A stretch of DNA of 64,000 nt from Pseudomonas putida (GCF_028682475.1 NZ_JANHLE010000001.1:248001-312000), one strand, 5' to 3'; counted from the first letter of the stretch, positions 53,769 to 62,644 are shown. A program made the numbers and translations. Notes: generated from the sequence alone by a model not told the origin.

Positions 53769-54737
53769 ATGGCTCATCTCGTCGAAACAATGGCATACGC
53801 CGGCGAAGCTCCCTGGCACGGCCTGGGCAATCAACTCACCCAGAAACAACCCATCGAGGTCTGGCAACATGAAGCCGGCATGGACTGGCAGATTCAGGAA
53901 AGTCCAGTTCACTTCAAAGCTGACGCTATCGGCCACCTCGGCAGCATCCACTCCTTCCCCGAGCAGAAAGTCCTCTACCGTTCGGACACAAAGGCTCCAC
54001 TTTCGGTAGTTTCCAGCCGCTACCACACCGTGCAGCCCCGCGAGGTGCTGGAGTTTTACCGAGATCTCACAGAGGTCTCTGGCTACGAGCTGGAAACTGC
54101 CGGCGTACTCAAAGGCGGCCGCAAGTTCTGGGCACTCGCGCGCACTGGGCAAGGCGCAACACTCAAGGGTAACGACCAGGTCAACGGCTATCTGCTACTG
54201 GCCACGTCCTGCGACGGCACCCTGGCCACCACGGCAACACCAACCACGGTTCGGGTGGTGTGTAACAACACCTTGACCATCGCCCTGGACGGTACCAGCC
54301 GAGCCATCAAAGTTCCGCACAACACCCGCTTCGATCCGAAGGCAGTGAAGAAGCAACTCGGCATAGCCGTCTCCGGTTGGGACGAGTTTATGTACCGCAT
54401 GCGCCATCTTGCCGAACGCAAGGTGCAATGGCATGAAGCCCTGGGTTTCTTCATGAACGTGCTGTGCGAGGTCAATCCGAGCAATCAACTACCGGAACAG
54501 CTGCCCAACGAACGCGCCCTGCGCAAGGTACAGGAGCTTTACGAAGGCCGAGGTCGAGGCAGTCAGTTGGACTCGGCACGCGGCACCGCCTGGGGCCTGC
54601 TCAATGCCGTGACCGAGTACGTCGATCACGAGCGTCGTGCCCGCAGCAACGAGTACCGCATGGACTCGGCCTGGTTCGGCCAGGGTGCGCAGATCAAACA
54701 ACGCGCCCTGGACACTGCTCTGCGTCTCGCCGCCTAA
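53769..54737 (+). CDS. DUF932 phage/plasmid-like protein
   Basis: ATG 53769 follows AAAGGAATT. The 322-residue protein has the DUF932/TIGR03299 pattern (APWHGLGNQL, VSSRYHTVQPREVLEFYRDL, TTVRVVCNNTLTIAL, WGLLNAVTEYVDHE). These proteins are found on plasmids, phages and integrative elements; their biochemical role is not known. It is followed by a terminator and the exonuclease gene. Confidence 0.88.
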   Translation: MAHLVETMAYAGEAPWHGLGNQLTQKQPIEVWQHEAGMDWQIQESPVHFKADAIGHLGSIHSFPEQKVLYRSDTKAPLSVVSSRYHTVQPREVLEFYRDLTEVSGYELETAGVLKGGRKFWALARTGQGATLKGNDQVNGYLLLATSCDGTLATTATPTTVRVVCNNTLTIALDGTSRAIKVPHNTRFDPKAVKKQLGIAVSGWDEFMYRMRHLAERKVQWHEALGFFMNVLCEVNPSNQLPEQLPNERALRKVQELYEGRGRGSQLDSARGTAWGLLNAVTEYVDHERRARSNEYRMDSAWFGQGAQIKQRALDTALRLAA

Positions 54738-54759
54738 CAACACCGCTCATCAACCGCAT

Positions 54760-54793
54760 CGCCCGGTCAGCTGAATGCTGGTCGGGCGTTTTT
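54760..54793 (+). terminator. Terminator after the DUF932 gene
   Basis: CGCCCG and CGGGCG arms (54760-54765 and 54783-54788) enclose a partly paired loop and are followed by five T residues. Confidence 0.8.
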
Positions 54794-54812
54794 ATGTCTG
54801 CAGGTGAATACG

Positions 54813-55817
54813 ATGAAAGCAACGTCATTGAACAGCCATACCCGCAAAGCCCGCCCTGCCCTGCGCCTGGTCAGCACCAAGGAACTGCCGCGTGAGGACT
54901 GGCTGGCCGTGCGCAAACAGGGCATCGGCAGCTCGGATGCAGCCGCCGCTGTCGGCCTCAATCCGTACAAGTCGCAGTTAGAACTGTGGCTGGAGAAAAC
55001 TGGCCGCGATGCTGCATTGCCGAAAGCCGATCCACAGGATGAAGAAAGCCCCATGTACTGGGGCAATATCCTCGAACCTATCGTGGCCTGGCACTACAGT
55101 AAACGCACTAAGAACAAGGTCCGGCGCATCAACGCCGTACTGCAGCATCCAGATCCAGAGCTGTCCTGGATGCTCGCTAACATCGACCGCGAGGTGATCG
55201 GCGCAGACGATGTGCAGATCCTCGAATGCAAGACCGCCGGCATAAACGGGGCACGCCTCTGGAAAGAAGGCGTGCCCGAGTATGTGCAGCTCCAAGTAAT
55301 GCACCAGCTCGCCGTCACCGGCAAGCGGGCAGCGGATGTGGCGGTACTGCTGGGAGGTCAATCTCTGGAGGTTCACCGCATTGAGCGTGACGAGCAGATG
55401 ATCGCTCGCCTGATCGAACTGGAGCGCAAGTTCTGGAGCTATGTGGAAACCGACACTCCGCCGCCAGCCGACGGTAGCGCATCGGCCGAGGCGGCTTTGC
55501 GCTGCTTATACCCGGAGGACAACGGCCAGGCCGTCGACTTCAGCGGCCATGCAGGATTGGCGGCGGCCTACTTGGAGCTCAAGGCCGTACGCCAATCCAT
55601 CGGCGAGAAACAAACGCGCGAGGCCCAGCTCAAGCAGATGCTGCAGCAAGCCATCGGCGAGGCCACCCGAGCGGAGTTTTCCAGCGGATATATCAGCTGG
55701 AAGAAATCCAAGGGCAGCACCGTGCTCGATGTCGAACGCCTACTGCAAGAGAAACCTTATCTGCAGGTTCGCTACGCCAAAACCAAGGAAGGCAGTCGCC
55801 GCTTCCTGATCAACTGA
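54813..55817 (+). CDS. YqaJ-family recombination exonuclease
   Basis: I choose ATG 54813, with AGGTGA upstream; a GTG at 54804 is in frame. The 334-residue protein has the YqaJ/lambda-exonuclease-like nuclease core: RKQGIGSSDAAAAVGLNPYK, MYWGNILEPIVAWHY, ANIDREVIGADDVQILECKT (D and E-x-K) and VQLQVMHQLAVTG. Such nucleases process DNA ends for recombination with a single-strand annealing partner. The tail is a coiled region. The downstream gene may be that partner, but its identity is uncertain. Confidence 0.85.
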   Translation: MKATSLNSHTRKARPALRLVSTKELPREDWLAVRKQGIGSSDAAAAVGLNPYKSQLELWLEKTGRDAALPKADPQDEESPMYWGNILEPIVAWHYSKRTKNKVRRINAVLQHPDPELSWMLANIDREVIGADDVQILECKTAGINGARLWKEGVPEYVQLQVMHQLAVTGKRAADVAVLLGGQSLEVHRIERDEQMIARLIELERKFWSYVETDTPPPADGSASAEAALRCLYPEDNGQAVDFSGHAGLAAAYLELKAVRQSIGEKQTREAQLKQMLQQAIGEATRAEFSSGYISWKKSKGSTVLDVERLLQEKPYLQVRYAKTKEGSRRFLIN

Positions 55818-55847
55818 CTCCGCTATCCCTCACTTTCCGCCCCCTTG

Positions 55848-55896
55848 GCCAGTCCACCCAGTCCACCCAGTTCGCGCTGCGTGACTGGCTTTTTTT
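55848..55896 (+). terminator. Terminator after the YqaJ gene
   Basis: GCCAGT with extended pairing against ACTGGC, followed by seven T residues. Confidence 0.7.
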
Positions 55897-55915
55897 CATT
55901 TTCAGGAGAACCATC

Positions 55916-56809
55916 ATGCTGAAAGGCTTAGCCCTGACGCCACCCGTGCTCGGACGCATCTCCATCGGCAAAGTCGTTGAGAAAAACGGCAAACGCCTGC
56001 CGGAGAAAGATGATCAGTTCACCATCACGTCCCAGGTGCAAAGCAGGGATGGCTGGCTGCTACACCCACTCAACGACGAACTGCGCCAGAGTAAGGAAGA
56101 CAAGCTGCGCAGCCTTCCTGTGCGCCTTCTGTTCAATGAGCCGGAACTAAATTTCCGGGCCGACTACACCTTATTCGACCGGCAATCCGGGCGACCGCTG
56201 TGCGTCGGCAATGGTGAAACCTGCAAGCGCATTACCCAGGACGGCATACAGTCTCTGCCCTGTCCTTCGCCCGATGCCTGCCCACTGGCAAAAGGCGGTG
56301 CCTGCAAGCCTTACGGCCGACTGAATGTGATCATTGGTGATGAGGATTCATTGGGTAGCTTTGTTTTCCGCACAACGGGTTTCAACAGCATCCGCACTCT
56401 GGCCGCTCGGCTGCATTACTTCCAGGCCATCTCAGGTAATCGGCTGGCTTGCCTGCCGCTGGAGCTGCGCCTGCGAGGTAAATCCACCCGGCAAAGCCAT
56501 GGCACGCCGATCTTCTACGTCGACCTCACGGTACGCAATGGCATGGATATGACCGAAGCGCTGCAGAAGGCGAGCGACCTCGAAACACAGCGGCAAACAG
56601 CAGGTTTCGATCAGAGGGCTCTAGATGACGCGGCTCGCAGGGGCTTCGGCAACGGCGCCTTCGAGGACAGCGAGGAGGACAGTCACGTCGTGATCGAAGA
56701 GTTCTTCACAAACTCGGAGCCCGCCATTACCTCTGGCCAGGGTGAATCCCAGCCAGCTCCCAACTCTCTCGCGGGCAAGCTGGAAACTCTCGCCTCGCAG
56801 GCCCACTAA
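55916..56809 (+). CDS. Cysteine-containing mobile-element protein (putative hydrolase/metal-binding or recombination protein)
   Basis: The 297-residue protein starts at ATG 55916 after TCAGGAGAACCATC. It has a four-cysteine cluster (CVGNGETCKR then LPCPSPDACPL and GACKPYG) that could bind metal. The N-terminus RISIGKVVEKNGKRLPEKD and the middle FVFRTTGFNSIRTLAARLHY are shared by proteins annotated as hydrolase/metal-binding on similar elements. I cannot fix the activity. Its place after YqaJ is compatible with a recombination accessory. The last 70 residues are acidic and disordered-like. Confidence 0.65.
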   Translation: MLKGLALTPPVLGRISIGKVVEKNGKRLPEKDDQFTITSQVQSRDGWLLHPLNDELRQSKEDKLRSLPVRLLFNEPELNFRADYTLFDRQSGRPLCVGNGETCKRITQDGIQSLPCPSPDACPLAKGGACKPYGRLNVIIGDEDSLGSFVFRTTGFNSIRTLAARLHYFQAISGNRLACLPLELRLRGKSTRQSHGTPIFYVDLTVRNGMDMTEALQKASDLETQRQTAGFDQRALDDAARRGFGNGAFEDSEEDSHVVIEEFFTNSEPAITSGQGESQPAPNSLAGKLETLASQAH

Positions 56810-56865
56810 ATCAAACCTGTCTGTGCTGAGCACATCGGCCAGGCAGAAGCTCTTGGAGACCCGCC

Positions 56866-57054
56866 ATGTCGCTACTGCGATTCTTGCTCTGTTTGTTCAT
56901 CTTCGTCGGCGCGCTTGCCGCCGCCGGGGCGCTGGTGCTGAGCATTCTGCTCATGCTGCGCTTCCCACCGCTGTTACTGGCCGTGGTGCTGGCCTGCTGG
57001 ATCCTGAGTCGCTTGCTCAGACTAATTTTCCCCAGTCGGAGCAATCCCACCTGA
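56866..57054 (+). CDS. Small membrane protein
   Basis: ATG 56866 follows CTTGGAGACC. The 62-residue product has two hydrophobic segments (LLCLFIFVGALAAAGALVLS and PPLLLAVVLACWILSRLL). It belongs to the mobile module by position. Function unknown. Confidence 0.6.
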   Translation: MSLLRFLLCLFIFVGALAAAGALVLSILLMLRFPPLLLAVVLACWILSRLLRLIFPSRSNPT

Positions 57055-57073
57055 AATATTCCAAATCACCGTC

Positions 57074-57098
57074 AGCGGCCATGCGCACGGCCGCTTTT
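57074..57098 (+). terminator. Terminator before the zinc-ribbon-like gene
   Basis: AGCGGCC and GGCCGCT arms around an 8-base loop are followed by TTT. Confidence 0.6.
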
Positions 57099-57114
57099 AC
57101 CGGGAGCATGAATC

Positions 57115-57438
57115 ATGCTTCGATACTGCTTGATCTGCGACTCCAAGGCCGTCCTGACTAGGGAAGCAGTCAAGGGCATCGCCCTGTTGCTCGGCCTGGC
57201 TGACAGCGCGCTGCGAGAAGCGCAGAAAGCGAATGAAAATACACAAGCGCCAGGCAGCCATTTGCTCATCAATGGGTTGGCCGCCATTACACCCGCTTAT
57301 CCATCAGCATTGCGGGTAGCCGAGGATGTCGCCAAATATCACTTCGCGGGGTTCAACTGCTTGTGCCTGTGCTGTGGTGCTCTGTTCGACGAGCCAGGGG
57401 CACAAGATTCCTCCGAAACAACAAAGCAACCGCCGTGA
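57115..57438 (+). CDS. Small protein with two cysteine pairs
   Basis: ATG 57115 follows CGGGAG. The 107-residue protein has C5-x2-C8 near the start and CLCLCCG near residue 86, spaced for a zinc-binding ribbon. The middle (AVKGIALLLGLADSALREAQ) is helical. No family name is recognised. It ends 9 bases from the convergent XRE regulator. Confidence 0.55.
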   Translation: MLRYCLICDSKAVLTREAVKGIALLLGLADSALREAQKANENTQAPGSHLLINGLAAITPAYPSALRVAEDVAKYHFAGFNCLCLCCGALFDEPGAQDSSETTKQPP

Positions 57439-57447
57439 CTGAGCCCA

Positions 57448-57795
57448 TCAGTCGCGATCGAGTCTAGTTACAAGACGCTCCACCATATCCATGACGAAGT
57501 CGCGGTCATGCGCCTCTAGTCTAGACAGCAAGTCATAGAGCCTCCGCGCCTGATCTTCTGGGCGAGAACTCCCCTCGGTCAGCAAATCAGCTGTTTCACA
57601 CCCAAAAATTGCCGCTAACTCGACCAAACGCTCGATGTTAGGCATGACGATCCCGCGCTCGATACGGGATACAGCCTCACTTCCAATCCCAAGCTTTTCC
57701 GCAACCTGTTCTTGGTTCAGCTTGCAACGAACACGCTGGCGAGCAATTGCTTGACCAACAAGCTCCGCCAGTTGCTTCGATTCGGTTCTTGACAT
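57448..57795 (-). CDS. XRE-family transcriptional regulator
   Basis: The 115-residue protein carries a helix-turn-helix (RCKLNQEQVAEKLGIGSEAV, SRIERGIVMPNIERLVELA) typical of Cro/CI-type repressors. A C-terminal helical tail (LSRLEAHDRDFVMDMVERLV) follows for dimerisation. It is a likely regulator of the mobile module. The 5' region to 57934 contains a GGTTGAT-rich stretch that could be its operator. Confidence 0.88.
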   Translation of the reverse strand: MSRTESKQLAELVGQAIARQRVRCKLNQEQVAEKLGIGSEAVSRIERGIVMPNIERLVELAAIFGCETADLLTEGSSRPEDQARRLYDLLSRLEAHDRDFVMDMVERLVTRLDRD

Positions 57796-57934
57796 GCCAC
57801 CCTCCAGTTCAACCTGGATGGTTGGCGATCAACCTGTTGACATGAAGGACTTACCAAACCGAGACTCACCCTAAAAGGTTGATATTCGACTTTTTCTCTA
57901 AACCACTATCTCTTGCAGGGAGCTCAAAAAAACC

Positions 57935-58288
57935 ATGATCGTCGTAACCGGTCTGAATGAAGCGCAGATTGAAGGTCTCGTGAAAAGCAAAGCGTCCTTC
58001 GAGATCCATGGCCTCAGGGGCAATTTCATGGCAGGTATCAAACTTGTCGAAATCAAGATTGAAAGCCAGGGGCTGAAGTGTCGAGTCAGAAGCGACGTGA
58101 AAAGTGCTGTGGTACAGGGCGGCGCACTCGGTGCTGTATTCACCGTCCTGACAACACCTGCAACATTGACCATAGCAACATTAACGGCCGCAGCAGGTGT
58201 AGGTCATACGTTAGTTACTTACAACCCTGACTACGAAATCATCAAGGACTACGTCAATAAGAAGCTCAAGGTTGTTTACAAGAGATAG
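57935..58288 (+). CDS. Protein of unknown function with hydrophobic hairpin
   Basis: The 117-residue product starts MIVVTGLNEAQIEGLVKSKA and has one hydrophobic glycine/alanine/threonine stretch of about 45 residues (about 58-100, VVQGGALGAVFTVLTTP). A lysine-rich tail follows. There is no signal peptide. It may insert in a membrane. The ribosome site is weak (GGGAGC about 13 bases upstream). Confidence 0.5.
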   Translation: MIVVTGLNEAQIEGLVKSKASFEIHGLRGNFMAGIKLVEIKIESQGLKCRVRSDVKSAVVQGGALGAVFTVLTTPATLTIATLTAAAGVGHTLVTYNPDYEIIKDYVNKKLKVVYKR

Positions 58289-58341
58289 CAGCCTTGCTCA
58301 ATGACCTCCTTCTTCAAACCCCTCATAGTAAGAAATAAACC

Positions 58342-59130
58342 ATGAAACTTATTCTCAGCATGCTCCTTCTAGCGTTCTGTGCTCACGCCACCGCCTCCGT
58401 GGACTATTACGAAGGCAACGGCTTGTTCTTCCCAGATGAGACCTCACTGAAGGGCCTCCCCGAAGCCATCCCATGTAACATGAAGAAGATTTACACCGGC
58501 CAGACCATCTTGAACTGTACCTGGCTGGCCAATGCGCGCTACGTGCTCCTGTGGGATTCCCAGCGTCAGCAGAACGTCCGCTACAACAACCAGATCAGTG
58601 GGATGTGTCAACGTGGCAAGTGCCGCGTGAGCAACGCAATGGTGGGTGAGTGGAACCAGGACATCCCGTTCCTGATCTCGATGTGGTACCGGATCGGGAC
58701 CAGCACGGATGGCAAGCCCGTCGCCTATCGTACCGACGCCTCTCGCCAAGTATCGTACATGGAAGCAGGTAGTCTGCTGATGAAGTTCTACCTGGATGCA
58801 GGTGTCCCGGACAATGAACTGGTCTCGACCTTCGACAAGCGTTACATCGGTGGTTGGGCAGCGTGGAATCAGGAGAAGGGCGGAGCTGCATCAGCAGCAA
58901 TGAAGGCTCCTACTGCTCCCCAGTCCGAATGGCCAGAAGTCAAAACCGCCTGGTGCAACCCGCGCATGGATGATGATTGCTACATCAACAACAAGAAAGT
59001 CCCTATTGCCGAACTGGGCAAATGGTTGCCGGACATCAGCGAATCGAATGCCGACCAGCTAGGAGGTCATTGTGAGACCATTCTCTGCTTCGACGAGAAC
59101 AATCAACCGATGGGCTACCTGTTGCAATGA
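58342..59130 (+). CDS. Exported protein of unknown function
   Basis: The 262-residue protein has a signal peptide (MKLILSMLLLAFCAHATAS, cleaved near residue 19). It has about eight cysteines, including MCQRGKCRV and AWCNPRMDDDCYIN, so periplasmic disulfides are likely. The sequence YNNQISGMCQRGKC and EWPEVKTAWCNPRMDDDC matches no family I know. A terminator-like hairpin follows. Its position beside the 57935 gene, also without known function, suggests cargo. Confidence 0.7.
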   Translation: MKLILSMLLLAFCAHATASVDYYEGNGLFFPDETSLKGLPEAIPCNMKKIYTGQTILNCTWLANARYVLLWDSQRQQNVRYNNQISGMCQRGKCRVSNAMVGEWNQDIPFLISMWYRIGTSTDGKPVAYRTDASRQVSYMEAGSLLMKFYLDAGVPDNELVSTFDKRYIGGWAAWNQEKGGAASAAMKAPTAPQSEWPEVKTAWCNPRMDDDCYINNKKVPIAELGKWLPDISESNADQLGGHCETILCFDENNQPMGYLLQ

Positions 59131-59183
59131 TGATCCGGGCACTGCTGGACGGTGCTAAGACAATTGCCTTGTTCATTCAGAAT

Positions 59184-59207
59184 GATAGGGGGCATACACC
59201 CCCTATC
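59184..59207 (+). terminator. Terminator-like hairpin after the exported protein gene
   Basis: GATAGGGGG and CCCCCTATC arms with a short loop. The T-run is weak. Confidence 0.45.
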
Positions 59208-59332
59208 GGTTTCACTTCGACTCTTATTTTTTGGCCAAGTGCATAGCTGACCAGCTACTCACCAATGAAAGGGATGTTCTTTTTGTCAGTCCGGCAGAAT
59301 CTACGACCCATTAAGCTTGCATCCGAAAACTT

Positions 59333-59584
59333 ATGAAACTACTCAACACCTACGACGACCGCGACGAAGCTGAAGAAGCCGCCGAGAAGCTAACAGGCGA
59401 GCAGCGCCTCGCTAGTGAGCGCACCGTGCCGCTCTTGGTAAATGAAGCCGCCAGCTCAGCTCAGCTCAGCTCAGCTCAGCTCAGCTTGCTACATCGTCGC
59501 AGCACAACATTCATCAGTTGGGTTCGGATTTCTGTAGCCGAAGCAGCCAAATCAACTGTGGCAAACCGAATGGCATGCCCCTGA
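59333..59584 (+). CDS. Short open frame interrupted by a pentanucleotide repeat, doubtful
   Basis: The 83-residue frame starts MKLLNTYDDRDEAEEAAEKL and then runs into the AGCTC repeat (SSAQLSSAQLSLLHRR). The first 45 residues look coding; the rest does not. It may be the start of a broken gene or a frame subject to slippage. No family is recognised. Confidence 0.3.
   Translation: MKLLNTYDDRDEAEEAAEKLTGEQRLASERTVPLLVNEAASSAQLSSAQLSLLHRRSTTFISWVRISVAEAAKSTVANRMACP
59453..59487. repeat. Pentanucleotide tandem repeat AGCTC, seven units (last one AGCTT)
   Basis: Six perfect AGCTC units plus one variant, inside a small open frame. The unit length is not a multiple of three, so gain or loss of a unit changes the reading frame. 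Confidence 0.9.
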
Positions 59585-59900
59585 CAATCACCTCTTCGAG
59601 AAAATGAAGGGAATGTCATGTTGCGTCTCGGCTGGCGTTATGTGTTCTGCTTCAGACCAGAGGCCCAGGAAGTGCGTTCCTAAGCTCCAAGCACACACAT
59701 AAGAAAACAGGGCACAAAAGGTACATAACCATCCATCCGGCGACCGTGAACCCAGCCAAGCCGATCGCAAGCTAACCGTGACGCTCAAGAGCGTCCTCAG
59801 CATGATTGGCACCCAGACGTTGGATCACATTGTTGTAGGTCATGACGGCTGTGTATCGCTCGCCGAACGGGGTTACCTTTAATTCTTGGATCCATACCGT

Positions 59901-59939
59901 CCCATGACTGCCCTGGCATCAGCCAAGGGCAGTCATGGG
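59901..59939. repeat. Perfect 14-base inverted repeat
   Basis: CCCATGACTGCCCT and AGGGCAGTCATGGG flank an 11-base loop. There is no T-run, so it is not a typical terminator. It could be a protein site, a cruciform or the trace of a decayed element. Confidence 0.6.
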
Positions 59940-60101
59940 CCCGGTGCCTCTTCCATATTTTTTGTCGTGATCCCGCGTGTATTCCGCTTCTACTGCATCC
60001 GAAACCATAAGAACCATCCCCAAAGACCTTCGTGCCCGACTTACACAATTCTTCACCGATGGCGAATTAAGCAAACCGCTGTCAGCGCCGTCCACCTAGT
60101 C

Positions 60102-60243
60102 TCTTGATGCGGAAATGGGCTTGCACTACAAAGTCACCGAGCGGGCCTCCCTCAACCTCAAGACCGAGCACGACATTATTAGTGGCGACTCGGAGTGGTT
60201 GAGCAAAACCCGCTACACCGCAGACTTCGGGGTGACCCGGTAA
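60102..60243 (+). pseudogene. Possible C-terminal remnant of an outer-membrane protein gene
   Basis: The frame reads MGLHYKVTERASLNLKTEHD, then IISGDSEWLSKTRYTADFG to a stop. Alternating strands resemble the end of a beta-barrel (DUF481-like) protein. A stop lies just before residue 1 of this fragment and no upstream gene is present. Confidence 0.3.
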
Positions 60244-60257
60244 GTGTGCAGGCGGCT

Positions 60258-61016
60258 TTAGAGCCGCAGCCCGCCGTCCAGCTCCAGGATTCGCCCGGTG
60301 TAATAGTCGTTCTCGAAAATGTAAGCCGCTGAATGGGCAATCTCCTCTGGCCGCCCCATGCGCTTGAGAGGAATGCCTGCGGTCATCTTCTCCAGCGCCT
60401 CGGGTTTCATGCCCAGGGTCATCTCTGTTTCGATAAACCCCGGTGCTATACCCGCCACGCGGATACTGAAGCGCGCCAGTTCCTTGGCCCAAGTGACGGT
60501 CGCGGCCGCCACGCCGGCCTTGGCGGCGGAATAGTTTGTCTGGCCAACGTTGCCGGCCCGCGAGATCGAGGAAATATTGATGATGACGCCCTGGTTCTTC
60601 AGCTCGACCATCTTCGCGGCCACTTCGCGGGTGCAGAGGAACACGCCGGTCAGGTTCACGTCGATGACGGCCTGCCACTGGGCCAGGCTCATTTTACTCA
60701 TCTCGCCGTCCTTGACCTTCAGGAGCAAGCCATCGCGCAAGATGCCGGCATTGTTGATCAGACCATGAATGGCGCCGAAATCATCGGCGACCTGGGCCAC
60801 CATGTGGGTCACTTGCTCTTCGTCGGCCACGTTGCACAGGTAGGCCCGTGCTTCCACGCCATGTGCCCGGCAGGCAGCTACGGCTTGTTCGAGCTTCTCC
60901 GGGTTGAGATCCGCCAGCGCAAGCTTCGCGCCTTTGCTCGCAAAATACTCGGCCATGGTGCGGCCCAACCCCTGGCAACCGCCGGTGATAATGATTACTT
61001 TGTCGTTGAGAGGCAT
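60258..61016 (-). CDS. SDR-family oxidoreductase (FabG-like)
   Basis: ATG 61016 has AGGA at 7 bases. The 252-residue enzyme has the NAD(P)-binding [19 protein letters not shown], the catalytic S-x12-Y-x3-K ([20 protein letters not shown]) and the C-terminal DGGLRL. Aspartate in [10 protein letters not shown] after the second strand favours NAD over NADP. It is annotated FabG-like but probably oxidises or reduces a catabolic intermediate, given the FadL and thiolase neighbours. Confidence 0.9.
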   Translation of the reverse strand: MPLNDKVIIITGGCQGLGRTMAEYFASKGAKLALADLNPEKLEQAVAACRAHGVEARAYLCNVADEEQVTHMVAQVADDFGAIHGLINNAGILRDGLLLKVKDGEMSKMSLAQWQAVIDVNLTGVFLCTREVAAKMVELKNQGVIINISSISRAGNVGQTNYSAAKAGVAAATVTWAKELARFSIRVAGIAPGFIETEMTLGMKPEALEKMTAGIPLKRMGRPEEIAHSAAYIFENDYYTGRILELDGGLRL

Positions 61017-61371
61017 TCGCAAGTCCTGTGAACAGAATAAAACAACTATCAATGTTTGTTTTTTTGACTGAGTCAATCGAAGGAGTCATAAGTTAAGCGC
61101 GCACGCTGCCAAGAGTTCCCGAGAATTACTGCTCAAGGAGTTCCTTGGGAGCACTCTCCACCTTGTCCAAAGCCATGCTCGGTTTTCCCTTTGGCTTAGC
61201 TTAAGATTCGAGATGCACCGCCCGGCGATCGTGGGCACCGGGCGGTGCTTTGCCTTAATGGCCATACTCAGCGACGAACCTGATGGAGAACGTCGCTGCT
61301 CCAGCTTCCCTGCAATAGAACCCATCCTCGTAAGTTCATAACAATGCGATACGCAGACTACCCATGACCGG
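61017..61371. other. Intergenic region between the SDR and FadL-type genes
   Basis: No gene is seen. It holds the SDR promoter region and a strong hairpin at 61216-61247. Confidence 0.6.
61216..61247. terminator. Terminator-like hairpin
   Basis: CACCGCCCGG and CCGGGCGGTG form perfect 10-base arms with a 12-base loop. It may end the FadL transcript on the minus strand. The T-run is weak. Confidence 0.5.
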
Positions 61372-62523
61372 CTAGAACTTGTAACCCAACCCTACAGTCA
61401 ACATGTGCAGTTCGCCTCCGGCCTCCACTCCCTCACTAGCCCCCGTCCCTTTGGTGATATGCCGGAAGTCGTACATGTAGGCTCCCGTCACCTCTACTCC
61501 CTCAGACACCTTGTACGTGAAACCAAGATGCGCGCTCTTGGGCTGATTACAGGGTGCAATTGCAATCAGCGTGGCCTCACGGTCGGGAACCTGGTGGTTG
61601 GCAAGAGACAACCCGGTACGCAATTGAAGCCGGTCGTTGTATTGGTAATTTACTCCGAAGCGAAATACATGCTGGTCGCGCCAACCGAAGCCCGGCCCGT
61701 TACCTGCTCCGGGTGCACCACCTTCGGTCAGGGAGTTGGCCAGGGCCTTCTCATGGCTCCAATCGATCCATAGGTAATCAAAGGCGAATGTCCAGGCACC
61801 CGTGTCATAGGCCAACCCCAAGCCTGCCTGCTGCGGCATGTTTAGGCGTCCGTTGGGAATGATGTCCTCATGTGCATCAAGTTTCTGGAACCAGACTGGC
61901 GTCGAGTAGGTGACGCCCAGACGCAGCCCTGGCGCGATAGTGCCCAGATATCCGATGCCTAGGCCGGCACCCAAAGCGTGATCCCGGTCGTTGGTCGCGC
62001 CAAAATTCTCCAGTCCATGCAACATCAGGCTTTCATAACCCAGTTTGACCGACAGCCCAAGGTAGTGGCCTGGTTGAAACTCGTAGGTGGCCGTTGGTGC
62101 AATTAATATCTGGGTCAGTTCGGATTTCACATTGGATGTTCCGAATGCGGGAATTGGTTTGCCGTAGTCGATGCCGGCACCGTACCCGGAAACCGAGAGA
62201 CCGAGGGTTACATCAGGCTGGTACTGATAGTTAACGCCGAACCCCGGAACAAACACCAGCACGTCATCGCTGCTCTCGGTGCCATGAACGTTCGAACGCA
62301 ATTGCCCCGCAGTGGCGGTGAGGCTGCCATCCACCCGCGAACCGACAGCTCCCATGCCAGCAGGATTATTGACAGCGGCCAGCGAGTCGGTAGGGTTGGC
62401 TATAGACGCACCGCCCATGCCCATGGCCTGTGCACCATAGCCTGCGTATTGCGGACCGTTGGAGGCGCTCGCTGTTGTCGCGAACAGCAACAGATACGCA
62501 AGCGTAAGTTTAAAACTATTCAT
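61372..62523 (-). CDS. FadL/TodX-type outer-membrane transporter (OmpP1 family)
   Basis: The 383-residue protein has a signal peptide (LTLAYLLLFATTASAS) and the FadL-like start SNGPQYAGYGAQAMGMGGAS with NPAGMGAV. FadL channels admit long-chain fatty acids or aromatic hydrocarbons. The N-terminal hatch sequence and barrel strands ending VGLGYKF are visible. It is shorter than E. coli FadL, which fits the aromatic/TodX side. It is downstream of the SMP-30 gene across a terminator. Confidence 0.88.
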   Translation of the reverse strand: MNSFKLTLAYLLLFATTASASNGPQYAGYGAQAMGMGGASIANPTDSLAAVNNPAGMGAVGSRVDGSLTATAGQLRSNVHGTESSDDVLVFVPGFGVNYQYQPDVTLGLSVSGYGAGIDYGKPIPAFGTSNVKSELTQILIAPTATYEFQPGHYLGLSVKLGYESLMLHGLENFGATNDRDHALGAGLGIGYLGTIAPGLRLGVTYSTPVWFQKLDAHEDIIPNGRLNMPQQAGLGLAYDTGAWTFAFDYLWIDWSHEKALANSLTEGGAPGAGNGPGFGWRDQHVFRFGVNYQYNDRLQLRTGLSLANHQVPDREATLIAIAPCNQPKSAHLGFTYKVSEGVEVTGAYMYDFRHITKGTGASEGVEAGGELHMLTVGLGYKF

Positions 62524-62644
62524 GACCCTGATTCCTTGTATTTGTTGTGGTCAGGTCAACTATTCGCGGCTGTGCGCCTGGCACAGCATTTCCCGCGGTG
62601 CTTGCTCTTGGGCAGGCACCCTGGAATTCACACGCAACTAAGCG

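Larger units (their letters stand above)
49802..59130. mobile_element. Integrative element carrying Kiwa defence and a plasmid/ICE-like module (right end not defined)
   Basis: The left limit is the att-like fragment and integrase. The cargo is kwaB/kwaA (AT-rich) and a run of accessory genes typical of mobile elements. No second copy of the 25-base fragment was seen to 64000, so the right limit is a guess at the last coherent gene. The element could extend past or stop before this. Confidence 0.5.
59131..60257. other. Degenerate region, no intact gene recognised
   Basis: It contains a hairpin at 59184-59207, a small open frame with a pentanucleotide repeat (59333-59584), a 14-base perfect inverted repeat (59901-59939) and a gene remnant at the end (60102-60243). 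Codon use is irregular and stops are frequent. It looks like a decayed element border. Confidence 0.55.
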
